Assembly (NCBI GenBank): GCA_037178675.1
Contig: JAYMGJ010000048.1
Span: 80,849-144,848 of the forward strand
Direction: 5' to 3'
From: Scleroderma bovista
Lineage: Eukaryota; Basidiomycota; Agaricomycetes; Boletales; Sclerodermataceae
DNA: 64,000 nucleotides
The position numbers and the translations under genes are program-made. This document shows positions 13,012 to 25,849 of the stretch, one piece after another; position 1 is the first letter of the stretch; each line of letters starts with the position of its first letter. The notes under the pieces were generated by a model that was given only the letters and a program-made list of their open reading frames with translations, was not told where the DNA came from and did no database searches.

Positions 13012-15009
13012 GTGCTTTGGTCCCACTCTAAAGTCATGGCCAACAGGGCCTTCCGGTTTGTCGCAGATGACCAGACCAGCGTTGAGCAAAACGATCCTAC
13101 ATTGTCGGTATGGCAAACTCTGAGAAGTATCCTCGCCGATTCCAACGCTCCCATGCAAGTCATGGCCCAGACAGACTCTCCAGACCAGTCTTCTCCACCG
13201 GACCCACTGCTATTTATCCTACCCCTTCTTATTGTTCTATCAACTTTTCTTTTTATCCTCCTCCTCTTCCTCATATGTGTCATATTCATCCGCAAGCGTC
13301 GTGGTATCGCACTTGGCGACAACGATGGTCCAACTGATATGAGCCGGGAAGAATACATCGACGGTGATGGTGGTTTCGAAGGCGTAGAGGCTCGCTGGCT
13401 CGAGACCGTTCCCGAATCAGTGCAAAGAGCATATCTCAGAGCAAAAGGTGTGTATGTTCTCCATCGATCACCACAGCATTTACATCTCCTATTTACCACA
13501 GACTACCAAATCCAATACCCACCAAACTCTCAGCCAACGGATATCACGTTATCCCAGTTTGTCTCCATTCAAGAAAAGGGTGTTTCGGCATGGTGCTTCG
13601 AGCCAGACGATTTAACCATTAATTTCCTTCTTGTCCATGCACGCACTGAAATCACATTCCTTCCCGATCCCGCAACGTCTTCCTCCGTCCAATCTAATCT
13701 CCCACTTCCCAAGTTGAATGAAGTCTATTATTGGGAGGTCAAAATGTTTGACCTTCCGGAGACGACCACCGTCGGCGTTGGTCTAGCCACAAAGCCTTAT
13801 CCCGTTTTCCGTCTACCTGGCCTCAATCGTCATTCTATTGCATACCACTCTAATGGTGATAAATGCTACAACTATCCCTTCACTACCGCACCTTTTGGCC
13901 CTTCACTGAAAGAAGGCGACGTACTTGGCGTAGGATATCGTCCCCGTACAGGAACTGTCTTCTTTACCAGAAACGGTCGCAAGATGGAAGATGCATTCGT
14001 TGGCTTTAACCGATACAATCTCTTTCCTACAGTAGGCGCCGATGGCCCTTGCAGCGTTCATGTCAACTTTGGTCAGGCAGGCTTCGTCTTCATCGAGGCA
14101 AATGTCAAGAAGTGGGGACTAGCTCCCAGCGTAGGAACACTTGCTCCTCCACCAGCGTATGGCAGCGAAAGGGGCAGTATCTTGCTGGATGTAGGCGGCG
14201 GTGTCAGGCCATCTGGAATTACGTTTAGTCCACAGAGCGCACCCAGTGCTTCGTCTCCACACTCTCCACGCCGTCATCGCCTCAGGCGTCCCAGGAGTAT
14301 ACCGTCCAATGTTCCTGCAGCGTCGTCACCCCTTCGAGGCACCCCATTGACATCGCGCACCCATGAGCCAACCACACCACCCCCGCCAATTACTCCCGTC
14401 GACGAGGAACCAGATGAAAGTGGAGCCGGACCATCGGCAGGTCACAGGTACATGTCACCCACCGACTTGCCTTTCCATATGCCATCGAATCGCCATCTTC
14501 CATTATCACTCCCGGTGGAAGAGGAAGCCAGTTCACAGGAGGACTCTCACTCGTCCGCCTCTTCGCGTTCAGAGTCCCCCGACAGCGAAGGTGCCGCAGG
14601 TGCGAGCAGCCTCTTTAATATGCCTCGCCTGCGATTCGGATCGCTTACTCACTTCCTGGCTGCAACACGACATTCAGGTTCAGACACGACCATTCAGGTC
14701 CACCTGCCACCTGATTCACCCCCTACTCCAAACCCACCAACGCCAAACCAGCGCGACATTCATCTGCAAGCTTTCCCTAGTTCGTCGCTTGAGGAAGAGC
14801 TGACTAGCGAGAACCCGATACTCTCCAGATGCGATCCTCCGGCGTACTCACCATTGGATGCGTACGCTTATTCAGAAGGTGTACATATCGATTTGCCCGC
14901 GGATGTTATTGCCGCCGCGTTGGAAGGGGGGTCATTGCCTGCCAGCGCTATAGGGCAAGGCTCGAATTCGCGTTCCGAAAGGCGTCGAACCAGACGAGAG
15001 AGACGGTAA
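13012..15009 (+). CDS. SSH4: Ssh4/Ear1-like membrane SPRY adaptor for Rsp5-type ubiquitin ligase
   Basis: One uninterrupted exon. An N-terminal segment precedes one strong transmembrane helix (PLLFILPLLIVLSTFLF..., about residues 65-95), then a basic stop (RKRRG). A conserved juxtamembrane block (VPESVQRAYLRAKGV) leads into a B30.2/SPRY domain (FCFEPDD-like WCFEPDDLTINF, NEVYYWEVKM, TTVGVGLATKPYP, GDVLGVGYRPRTGTVFFTRNG, about residues 215-400). The remaining third is disordered and Pro/Ser-rich and ends in PPAYSPLDAYAYSEG, a PPxY motif expected to bind WW domains of Rsp5-like ligases. Yeast Ssh4/Ear1 sort membrane proteins at endosomes/vacuoles. The Met at 13036 (MANRAFRF) is the likelier start. 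Confidence 0.88.
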   Translation: MLWSHSKVMANRAFRFVADDQTSVEQNDPTLSVWQTLRSILADSNAPMQVMAQTDSPDQSSPPDPLLFILPLLIVLSTFLFILLLFLICVIFIRKRRGIALGDNDGPTDMSREEYIDGDGGFEGVEARWLETVPESVQRAYLRAKGVYVLHRSPQHLHLLFTTDYQIQYPPNSQPTDITLSQFVSIQEKGVSAWCFEPDDLTINFLLVHARTEITFLPDPATSSSVQSNLPLPKLNEVYYWEVKMFDLPETTTVGVGLATKPYPVFRLPGLNRHSIAYHSNGDKCYNYPFTTAPFGPSLKEGDVLGVGYRPRTGTVFFTRNGRKMEDAFVGFNRYNLFPTVGADGPCSVHVNFGQAGFVFIEANVKKWGLAPSVGTLAPPPAYGSERGSILLDVGGGVRPSGITFSPQSAPSASSPHSPRRHRLRRPRSIPSNVPAASSPLRGTPLTSRTHEPTTPPPPITPVDEEPDESGAGPSAGHRYMSPTDLPFHMPSNRHLPLSLPVEEEASSQEDSHSSASSRSESPDSEGAAGASSLFNMPRLRFGSLTHFLAATRHSGSDTTIQVHLPPDSPPTPNPPTPNQRDIHLQAFPSSSLEEELTSENPILSRCDPPAYSPLDAYAYSEGVHIDLPADVIAAALEGGSLPASAIGQGSNSRSERRRTRRERR

Positions 15010-15388
15010 CGATGGGTTCCCCATTCTGGGCTAATGGTCAGTCCTGAGCTCCTCACTTACATAAAATGCACGGCTCTGGATGTCTGATGCTGTACACAGT
15101 AGCAGGTTATCATTTGCAATGCTCTGTAATGCTGCACCTGGGATGATCATCCGCATCTCTGCTTTCCATCTACCACTATCGCTGTGTTTTTCTGCTCCTA
15201 CTCCACCTATTCATTTCATGCTTTAAGGAGGGCACTGTACAAAAGGCTTGAGGAAATACAAATACTTTGGCACAGTACTGTAGATGTATAGCTATACTTC
15301 CTCCACAACAATGCGACGACACATTTAAGCGTATGACCTCCAAGATCTACTGCTCATCCTCTGGTCTGACCACAATGCTTGCCTACCC
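15010..15388. other. Convergent intergenic region
   Basis: This is the space between the stops of the SSH4-like gene (+) and the aspartyl-tRNA synthetase gene (-). I see no coding exon or RNA gene; it should contain both 3' untranslated regions. Confidence 0.5.
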
Positions 15389-17481
15389 TCAAGGTTCTAA
15401 GCGCTTGGGGTCCCTTGGGAACAAGGAGGCCCGTCTAATGTTATTGAGCTTCAGGAAGAGCATCAATACACGTTCTAAACCAATCCCACCACCGCCGTGA
15501 GGTGGGCAACCCATGCGGAAGCCATCGAGATAACCCTTCATGGATTCAGGGTCAACGCCTTTGGCACGCATTTGCTGGCAGAGGAACTCGGGATCGTGAA
15601 TACGTTGTGCTCCTGACATAATTTCTTCGCCTCTCATGAAGAAATCATAAGAGTTAGAAAGGGTCTGTATAGATGATAAAGAAGCAAGACAGACAAAGTC
15701 GCTACACGACTCACAGGATCTTTAGGGTCGGGCATGGTATAGAATGGCCGCAGAGCAAGAGGAAACTTGTCGACGATGAAGTAGTCGGTATCATATTTAT
15801 CTTTGATGATGCGCCCCAGTCTCTTCTCATTCTCGGTACTAATCACGAGGTCAAAAAGATCAGAAAAGGCGGATTCAGAGGGGACTTACTTGATATCATC
15901 CAATATCTCCCGTTCCACCCCGTCCTCGACAAGGAGGTCGACAGCTTCTTTGAATGTCAGAACTAGTGTCTCTTCTCTCCACTTAAATTCCTCAGCTTCG
16001 AACTGCTGTCTGACGACCGCAATGTCCTTTGCATACTTCTCCTTCAGGCCTTTGAATATGGCCTTAAACATCCCATCAATCAAGTCGCGGACTTCGTGAT
16101 AGTGTTCCTCAATGGCCATTTCCAGATCGAGACCTACGAACTCTGTCATATGACGGTGTGTATTTGAATCCTCGGCACGAAAGACGGGCGCAATTTCGTA
16201 AACTCGCTCAAAGTCCGCTGCAATAGCCATCTGCTTGGCAAGTTGGGGGGACTGTGCAAGGTAGGCATTCCCTTGGATACTAGATCGATAACTGGGTCCA
16301 TGTGTGAGAGAAAATGCTTACCCTTGAAGTAGTCCACCTTGAAGACGGAAGCACCAGATTCAGTGGCAGACCCCTGGAGCTTAGGGCTGTGGATCTCAAT
16401 GAACCCTTTCTCATTTAAGTATTCACGGAACAAATCTCCAATAGCGTGTTGGAGTCTGAAGATAGCTTGATTTGTTACTGTCTGTAGGCGTGTCAGGAAT
16501 GCAGGATAGGGGTATTAGACACCAGACACAAACCCGTAGGTCCAATACACGGTTGTTCAGACGTGTATCGAGTAACACCTTGTTAAATTGACCCTCTATC
16601 TCAGGGGCCGTCTCCGAACGGGAAGCGTCATCGAGTGAGAAAGGTAAACGGCCTTCGATACCAGATAGGAGCCAAAGCTATTCCGTGTTGTCATCTTCGA
16701 TTCGAGAACAATGGTCACTAGTATTCACCTCTGTTATGTGAATCTCCACCTCGCTTACAGACGCGCTTTTAATTGGCTCCGGGCTTTTCCTGACAATACC
16801 CTCTACAAGAACGATGCTCTCGTCTGCAAGAGAACCAGCCCATTTCACCATCTGTTTGCTGATTGTATCCTTGGTGACTAACATCAATGATTGCACGGTA
16901 TTCGTGCGCTGTCGTAAATTGAGGAAGACCATTTTGTTTCCTTGTAGACGAGACGTCTGAACGCGTGCTCGAATGAGCACTTGTTCCGCGTTATTCTGTG
17001 CAGTCAAAGTCGAAATGTCAGTTCGTTTGCGGTTGGGTCGCGATTGTGACTGGTGCATTGGGAGCCTCCCATATCGGCCAACGGAATAGTCCTGTGGCGT
17101 CAATGTGAACCTGCAAGGATGCCAATGATGGCAGATCGCACCTCCTCAGCAGCTTCGCGAGCTTGTTCTGCTTCCTTTGCTTTCGCAGCCTTCTCAGCCT
17201 TTTTTTTCGCCTTCTCAGCCTCTTTGGTTGCCTTCTTCAAGGCACTCTTAGTGGGCGCGTCTCCGTCGGTTCTGAAAGTCGGGTTAGAGTCTTAGTAAAC
17301 TAGTAGAGAAATATTTACTCCTTAGGCATGACAGCGTTGGCCTCTGGAGCTGTGCTGGCACTAACCATTGTGTAAAGCTGGATGCACTTGATGCAAAATA
17401 AATGACATACGATCGATCGTCTTTTGTTTCATCACCGACTGCCTTTGCCACTACCTTGACCTGTTCGACAACATCCGCCAT
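15389..17481 (-). CDS. DPS1: Cytoplasmic aspartyl-tRNA synthetase (class IIb)
   Basis: Charges tRNA-Asp. The first exon (17481) encodes [20 protein letters not shown]. Splicing at GATCGATC|gtatgt to tag|TGCCAGC, and a second intron within MPKE/TDG, restores a Lys/Ala-rich N-terminal extension ([18 protein letters not shown]) typical of fungal and animal enzymes. The OB-fold follows ([23 protein letters not shown]), then motif 2-region blocks [16 protein letters not shown] [15 protein letters not shown] and GLDLEM. Motif 3, [15 protein letters not shown], is near the C-terminus, which ends in [11 protein letters not shown]. Class II motifs are all present. At least seven introns occur. Eukaryotic cytosolic type is shown by the N-terminal extension and the short C-terminus. 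Confidence 0.94.
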
Positions 17482-18120
17482 CTTTTTAGCGACTCGTGAG
17501 GACTGATTGGCAAAAGCAAGCGTATGACTTGGTGGCCGAGTCAAGTTTATCGGCACAGATCTTATCAATTGATGGAACCACAGCCTAGGGTTAGCCAGGT
17601 CTGGTGCAGCGATCGGCATTACACACTGCACTATTAGCAGACCGAGTTCTGAAGTTTGTATCTTGTATGAGCTCAAAGTCGTTCCATGCTTGCTAGGCTC
17701 GCATGATATAAAAGTTTTGAGCTGTGCTTGCTCGTCATCATACTACTACTAAACCTTGAGGATGACTGAGGCGGGGCCGTCTGCGATGCTAGTCCACGTT
17801 CTTAGCACTGCCTTGCACTGCAACGCCATTGCAATGATACCCGGCCAAAATCTTGGAGTCTATTTTGGCCATCCTCTGCCTTTTACTTTGGTGGAGGGTT
17901 ACTCTGAGGATGGGGAGAGAAACAGAGACAATATGGAGTCCATATCTTACATGAGACTGGTCATTATGTGAATTTTGCGGGCCGCATTACCGCCGGCTTC
18001 GGCGACCAAGCGGATCAAAAGAATCAGGCCGAAACAGCCCTCTCCAAGTTGCATACAAAAAACTGTTGAACAGGACTACAACTCAAACACTCCTTTACCT
18101 GCGTCTCGTCTCTATTCAGA
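17482..18120. other. Divergent promoter region
   Basis: It separates the start of the aspartyl-tRNA synthetase gene (-) from the start of the aspartate aminotransferase gene (+). No recognisable exon or RNA gene was found. It should hold both promoters and leaders; no clear TATA element stands out. Confidence 0.45.
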
Positions 18121-19671
<1,551 letters not shown>

Positions 19672-19741
19672 TTACCATGAATTATAGATGCGAACTTTCC
19701 TGTTCCCTACATGAGCCCTGTTGAGTTCCTATTAGGAGGCC

Positions 19742-20311
19742 TCAGAGGGTGCCTGCAGATAGGACCTTGAGGGGGACACTGCTCACTGCCTCGCCGTTTA
19801 CTTGTGCTCGCCTTGTCTGTTGTGCACCTTCTTCCGGTGTCCCAATCGTAAATTTGCCGCATGTAAAAGGTCGCCTTTGAAGTTTGAGCTTCATGACAAG
19901 GTAGATCGCAAGGGAAACAATTGGCAAATTATGCAAGCCTTGGATCGTTCATTGGATAACGCATAACTTCACGCACAAGAAGTGCATCACTCACTCCAGG
20001 TCTTAACTTCAGCGCCGTCCAGGGTTACTGTGTCTCCGAAATCCAATCCATTTGTCTGCGAACCATGCGGCAATGACTCAAGTACTCACACGTCGCTCGA
20101 ATGCCAAGTTGGCTACGGGTGGATCTAGTGCGCGATTCCCTTCGAGGGAAGTGAAAAAAAAATGTGGTGTTTGAGAATCCACAGTTATCGGGAGTCACAG
20201 CGTCGAATCGGCCGAATGAACGTCCCAGGAAGGAATCAGGAAATGGGTTGGATATTTCTGCACAACCTGCACGATGTGATTTTGTTTAATACTAGGACAG
20301 AGTAGCAGTAC
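19742..20311 (-). CDS. Unrecognised small protein, probable multi-exon gene
   Basis: I do not recognise this family. Two exons join well across a canonical intron. One ends NGLDFGDTVTLDGAEVKTW followed by a GTGAGT donor near 20002; the next runs GLHNLPIVSLAIYLVMKLKLQRRPFTCGKFTIG and stops at 19742. A further upstream exon (ALDPPVANLAFERR, with a GTGAGT donor near 20093) fits in phase. Still further upstream a stretch reads AEISNPFPDSFLGRSFGRFD after a possible acceptor near 20278, but its connection is not resolved. Coding signal is inferred from splice signals and smooth composition only. The 5' limit is a guess and the start codon is unknown. Confidence 0.4.
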
Positions 20312-20356
20312 ATCTGTGTCTACTCACCGCCTGAGCTTCAGGCTCGTCCCTCTTTC

Positions 20357-21007
20357 GTGCAAGCTTCGATTGCTTTCATGTCACGCCCACCGTCTTCGCA
20401 TGCCAACTCTCGGCGGTCGCTCGGTTCACCAACACGTCTTATCCTGCGACCGACTGGTACGGATGCGTTTCCGTCCATCTTGGATAGCTTGGAAGCTGAG
20501 CACGAGGAAGTGCGAGATTCAAATACTTATATCGATGACCACCTCGTCGAAACACCCGCCAGTCCAGCCCTTGCAGCGTCACACTACCTAGAGCCAGCTG
20601 AGCACGAAAGTGACGTTCACACACCTTCGTCTCCCAGAGTCCTATCCCCATTACCGACACGTATGCCAAAAACGAAGCCCTCTGACGGCTTCATTCAGCG
20701 TGCCAAGAGGTTTGGAGGGCATGTCAAGCAGCTGGTCACCCGACGCAAGGAGAGTAGGCATGGCGATGGATTGAATGGATGCTTCAGCTCCAAGAATGCC
20801 GATAGAAGAAGTGTGGGTGGGCCCGTGTCCTTGATTGGCTCAGTACCTCTTTACCATGCTGTGGAACGGCGCGGTTCGGATGAAATGTCCTGTAGGGCAC
20901 CTGACGACCAATACTGGTCCAAACACATCTCCAGTACAAACGGCTCTATCTCCAAGCACGAGGGAAGAATGAGGAAGTCCCTGCGACGGTTTTCCCTTGC
21001 TGGATAA
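20357..21007 (+). CDS. Hypothetical basic, Ser/Pro-rich protein
   Basis: Single open exon of 216 codons; an internal Met lies at 20378 (MSRPPSSHANSRRS). I recognise no domain. The sequence is disordered in character, with SP/TP dipeptides, a lysine/arginine-rich central block (IQRAKRFGGHVKQLVTRRKESR) and a second basic C-terminus (GRMRKSLRRFSLAG). RRxS-type sites (RRFS, RRGS, RRKES) could be kinase targets. There is no signal peptide or membrane segment. Its start lies just beyond the 5' end of the minus-strand candidate at 19742-20311. Confidence 0.5.
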   Translation: MQASIAFMSRPPSSHANSRRSLGSPTRLILRPTGTDAFPSILDSLEAEHEEVRDSNTYIDDHLVETPASPALAASHYLEPAEHESDVHTPSSPRVLSPLPTRMPKTKPSDGFIQRAKRFGGHVKQLVTRRKESRHGDGLNGCFSSKNADRRSVGGPVSLIGSVPLYHAVERRGSDEMSCRAPDDQYWSKHISSTNGSISKHEGRMRKSLRRFSLAG

Positions 21008-21526
21008 AACAGAGTGGATCTTGTCCTATGGGTCTTTTGCCCTGGCCTGTCTAATGAGTGGTCAGAACCTTTTGTTCCATGGGTGCAATACCTATGCTTT
21101 CCATGCTCATATGCTTGCATGCATCATGTACTATTGTTTTCTCTGTTCTTGTGTATGGAATTTGGAATTCACTGTTCCCCCGCTAGTTTAATCACATACC
21201 TTGTTTTGTAACAATCACCATGCCTTGGTTGCTTAGGATATATCTTGGAAGCGAAGGCCGTCGCCAACCCGGAATGCGGCAGTGCAGAAAATCGGGGGAA
21301 AAGCAATATTTTGGTTATCGCAAGAACAATGCAATAACCCATATAAGGCAAGCAACAAAGACCATTGTATGTTCGGGTAGAACCAAGAAAGAGTATAAGA
21401 TTATCAGTTGGAAGATGTTCCCCTCAAGTTACCGTCCCTTACTCTCCTTCACATCGTCGTGCTGGCCCACGCTCTCTTCAAATCCATTCTTTAATCCGCT
21501 TTTCAGCGTTTGATACGACCATCACC
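21008..21526. other. Intergenic, tandem genes
   Basis: Spacer between two plus-strand genes. Short open frames cross it but show no family similarity. It should contain the 3' end of the upstream gene and the promoter of the tetraspan gene. Confidence 0.4.
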
Positions 21527-22447
21527 ATGCTTGCAGATCTTTCAAAAGCTACCACCGTCTACCTCACGCCGATATTAATGCTAACAACTCTATTCCTCAT
21601 TCTGTTTGCATACCTGGCACCAGCTGCTATGCTACCCGGCCAGGTTGCATTCCTGACGGTCACTCCGTCTACTTTCCTGACCCAGCCAGGATCAAATCAG
21701 CAAGTAGACGGACCTACGATGTTTGCAGGCTTGTTGGGTCAGTGGATCGGTCGATCACAAAGTGCCAATACTAACGTCGTTGCAGGTTCATGCTCAAAAC
21801 CCAGTAATGCTGCCCCACTTTATTGCATTTCTCCCTCTGTTTCACCTACTTACAGTAAGTGTGTCCAACGACCCGATGTGCTACCTTACATCTCATGTCA
21901 CAGATACGTCCGTATTCACTTCCAACACCCCGAGCTCCGTTTTGGCCGCACCTCCAGCAGCCACCCCGGCGTTCCTGGCTGTTGCACTGGCATTCTCTGT
22001 CGTTTTCTTCATCATGTATACTGCTATATCATTCCGACACCTGATGGGCAAAGCAGGCGGAGTTTGGGAGAAACCTATGGTGCAAAGGGTGTCAGCCTGG
22101 ATTGGTATCTGCTCGTTTTTGGTTGGTATGTACTGGGTACCATACATATTCCTACGATCATTAATGGGCTCAACTCTTTCAGGACTCGCATCTTTCCTCA
22201 TCATTCGCATGTACTTTGGCAAGGCGGTCTCTGACTTTAATATGAGTATCCAAGGCCAGGGAAGCAACGGTCCCCAGCTTATAGCAAATACCGGCAATGC
22301 TTTTACGAGTGAGTCACCTCGTTCCCGTATTAACCCTAACGACTAAATTGTATTGCCATTGATTCAGTGGTTTGGGTTGGTTATTCTTTCTTCGCCATTC
22401 CGGTGATCGTCTCATTGGCAAAATTACACGTTCTCGCAACGAAATGA
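21527..22447 (+). CDS. Sur7/PalI-like four-helix plasma-membrane protein
   Basis: The predicted topology is that of the Sur7/PalI family. A first membrane helix (VYLTPILMLTTLFLILFAYL) is followed by an outside loop with the family-like GLLGSC...YC cysteine pair created by splicing at about 21740-21785. Three further helices follow (FLAVALAFSVVFFIMYTA; WIGICSFLVGLASFLIIRM after an intron; VWVGYSFFAIPVIVSLAKL). The last exon joins at TTTTACGA|gtgagt...ttcag|TGG and stops at 22447. Sur7 proteins mark eisosome domains and PalI/Rim9 senses pH; which one applies cannot be decided here. Four introns. The Pil1 gene in the same window makes an eisosome role attractive but unproven. Confidence 0.68.
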
Positions 22448-22652
22448 TAAATAGATGTCTCAACATTTTCCCCCAGTGTGTAGATACCATTTAGACGGAC
22501 TTGAAGGACTTTATCCACGCTGTATTCTACATCATTCGGACCTGTTGAATACTTTCATAAATGAATGTATGCAGCATCATTTGCTGACGTGACACGTTCG
22601 ATCGGCGCTTGAAAAATTGAAAAGTCGCGTATTTAGGACTGGACAAGCGACG

Positions 22653-23345
22653 ATGTTCTTTGTGAACTTCAACGACGCGAGCGATGCGACAGCAATGGTT
22701 ACTGTGAGTCCACTTTTATAAATTATTGCTTCGGTTTATGACGAGTGTTGTATCATCAACTATCCTGGCACCTCTTAGTCGAATAGATGCGGTCGAACGT
22801 GAACCGCATCTCTGACATGAACGACTTTCTGATATTCTGTCTCTTGTACCCTTGATATGACAACTTTTTACTAACATGTTCACCCTTCAGTGACGAAGTA
22901 TCCGTGTCTGGGTAATGGGGCGAACCGACGACGTATACCTCTATCGTTTTATTACCTCGAAAATTTTACGATGTCAACCTGTTTCTGTTCTGTGTGATTT
23001 CTTCCACTCCTAATCGGCCAGAATGACGAATGCTTATTCTTTATGACAATGAAAAATATTTCGGCGCACTTTTACGTCGACCCGTTTTCCCAACAGTCAT
23101 ACCGAGCAAGGATTCCAATAATCAACTCACCAGACGCCCCTCCCGATCTTCGCCAAGAATCGTTTCTCCCGAAGCTTTGTGGGCTGGTTATAAATGCTTC
23201 GCACGATGTTTGGTTGGAAGTTGCACAGGAGACGGGTACAGCAGTACTGGCATTTTACATGTTATTTACCCTCGTTCCCTCTTCGCCAACGCAGGGAGGA
23301 CTGACAACGTCTAAATCAACGGAACACTGCACCGTGATGCAATGA
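22653..23345 (+). CDS. Weak candidate gene, hypothetical
   Basis: A possible exon 1 (MFFVNFNDASDATAMV, 22653) is followed by a GTGAGT donor near 22705. A middle exon after ttcag near 22890 and a final exon after ggccag near 23022 could follow. The last runs NDECLFFMTMKNISAHFYVDPFSQQ and ends at 23345 after a hydrophobic stretch (GTAVLAFYMLFTLVP). The middle junctions do not give one unambiguous frame: one acceptor yields an immediate stop. No family is recognised. This may be a real orphan gene, a decayed one, or chance. Confidence 0.25.
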
Positions 23346-23710
23346 GCCTTACCCAGAGAACTATTCAGTGTGAACACATTCAGATCGAAGCACGGCTAAC
23401 ACCCATTTATCCGCTCGTGACATACGACTTAGTTATGAATGCCGGCCAGCAAGCTTGGTAACGGAGTGTATACTTGGAGTTCCATATTTCCCTCATTCTG
23501 CGATATTGTATGTTCTGCGGTCGTTAGTTTCTTGTCAAGAAAGACGATACATACATGTAACCAGGCAAATCGTCTACTTCGACTTCATGTAGATGGGTCG
23601 GTATGTATCATTGCTTTGGGAGCTAGCTGACCGTACCTTGGAAGAAGCATCGACTGTCACAAGAATTGATACATCAAGATCTTCATGCATGAAAATAAAC
23701 TATTTGTTAG
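23346..23710. other. Intergenic, no gene seen
   Basis: AT-richer spacer downstream of the weak candidate at 22653 and of the thiolase stop at 23711. No supported exon, RNA gene or repeat. Confidence 0.4.
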
Positions 23711-25456
23711 CTAAAGTTTCGATGAATAGGCTGGCAGGCCCTCATTGACAAAGATCCCTGCAGCACCCATACCACTGCCCACACACATGCTTGTGCATAA
23801 TACTCTGCCTTGTCTCCGACGAAGTTCAGCAAGGCCAGTGACTACCTGGCGTACGCCCGCTATGAGGGTGACATCAGACAGAGCCATGACAGAATGATAG
23901 AGCACGCACTCATTCCCAGAGGATGTGACAGGGCGATCGCCCCCCCACTAGAAGGACGTCAACTTCGTGGATATACATGGGAGGATGAATGAATGTACTT
24001 TGGATTGATCACATCCATGGGAATATCTAGCTCTTCTACGCAGTAAGCAAATTGCGATGCGAACGCCTCGTTAATCTTTGGGGAATTGGTAACACGGACG
24101 CAGCGTAGGGATCAGGCACCTGCCTCGTAGACATCGATGTCACTTTTAGAGAGGCCAAATTGTTCCAGGACCTTCGGGATGGCTGCTACCGGACCAATCC
24201 CCATATGTCTTGGTTCTACGCCTGTCTCTTATGATCAATATAACCTCGACGACGCAAAGAATCTGGTCCGACGCACCAACAATAGCACTTCCAACCCATT
24301 TTCCAATGATCTCCATGCCTTCCTGTTGTGCGCGTGCCCTCGTTGTAAGAATGCAAAGCGCTGCGCCATCACCGATGCCACTGGCATTTCCAGCTGTAGT
24401 CGACGCAGGACCCCAGTCAGGGAAGACAGGTTTCAAAGCGGACAAACTCTCCTTGGTCACCCCAGAACGGATAGTATCGTCTACGGAGATGACAGTGCCA
24501 CGGGTTTCGATTGGCAGGATTTCCTCTGCAAATACACCGCGTGCGAGAGCCTGTGTAAGAGTGTTCTCATCTCACCCTGTGTTTCCATATATCTCAGGCC
24601 ATACTGTACCTGACTGGCGCGGGTATGCGAAATCAGGGCGAATTCGTCTTGTTTCTGACGAGAGACATGATATGTCTGAGCGACCATCTCAGAGGTCCAC
24701 CCCATGGGCTACGACGTCCCTTGTGAAGACTCGAATGACAACAGCGATGTGAAATACCTGGATGCAATCGTGAGCCTGAGGGTTCTGGTCTACTTCCTCT
24801 GATATCAAAGGGGTTGGTCGAGGGCTGTTGGCAGCGATACAGTTCGTTCGTACCAGACAGAAAGGCATAAAACAATCTCACGTACTTGAGTGTCATATTC
24901 TCGACACCGATGGCGATGCCTAGAGATATTTCTCGGGACTGGATGGCATGGGCAATATATCGGATAGCCATGAGTCCAGATGCGCACAGCCTATTCAGAG
25001 AGGTGACAGGCACGTCGTGGGGTATGCCAGCCGCTAGAGCAGCCGCCCTCGAAGCATAGGCGGGAGAGGGCGGGTGGCAGGTTCCTTGGTGAATGTGAGT
25101 CAGCACTACTTCAGCAACCCACTGGTCTTGTGCGACGATTACCGACGCAAATATCGTCTATCTTTCTGGGATCAAGGCCGGTCTTCTCGAGGGTGGCCTG
25201 TATTGTGTGTGACTGGTGAACTGGGTTGAATAGGTCTCGACGTTATGTCTCTCACTTTGAGCAATGCCTGCATCATTTCATCCACAGGAATGTCTTTGAA
25301 CTGTCCCTTTTTCGTTTTCCCCATGGCTGTACGCTTCGCAAAGGTTATCACGACGTCGTCAGGGTGTTTCTGGAGGATACCCCGCAACCCTTTCGTAGTT
25401 TGGCTTGACATCGCGCGCGTTGAAAGTGTAAAGCGGAGAGGGGATACTCGGATCAT
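23711..25456 (-). CDS. POT1: 3-ketoacyl-CoA thiolase, peroxisomal (Pot1/ACAA1) type
   Basis: Last step of beta-oxidation. Conserved order: [19 protein letters not shown], then [19 protein letters not shown], the nucleophile block [93 protein letters not shown] (catalytic His) and the second cysteine block [16 protein letters not shown]. It stops at 23711. About eight introns; a G7 run near 23940-23946 lies directly at a splice acceptor and does not break the frame. Two starts are possible: 25411 ([11 protein letters not shown]) or 25456, which adds [15 protein letters not shown], basic and acid-free. No canonical PTS2 nonapeptide is evident, so the compartment is uncertain. Confidence 0.9.
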
Positions 25457-25849
25457 CTAGTAACCCGTCAAAGTAGTGGGCCGCCAATCTTGACGAGGTG
25501 AAGATGAACAGCAGCCGCATCTCAAGCATCGTGGGCGCGGTTCTTCCTGAGAACATTTCGCATGGCGAGCGTGAACTCGAAGTTACAAGTACAATGTGAC
25601 AACACGTCCAGTGGATGATTACATTGCAACGCTCTTAGGCTATCTCAGGTTCTATTCGCGTATAGCGTTACCAGGAAGCTCGCGGACAAATACACCGCAA
25701 AGATGAAGAGACATTGCCCATGGACTCTACTCCCCAAAGCCACCCTAAGAGAGGAAGATACGCAACCACGGACTGGGACTTCACGCAGACAGGGATAAGT
25801 CGCGCTGCTTCGTCTGATGTGTAACAACACCCTTACCTCCGGTGAGACT
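25457..25849. other. Intergenic, no gene seen
   Basis: Between the thiolase 5' end and the bL32m stop, both on the minus strand. No supported exon; expected to hold the thiolase promoter. Confidence 0.4.

Noticed and set aside
23929..24000. Possible frameshift at a G7/C7 run in the thiolase gene
   Set aside because: The run sits at a splice acceptor; joining NPN to [11 protein letters not shown] keeps the frame.
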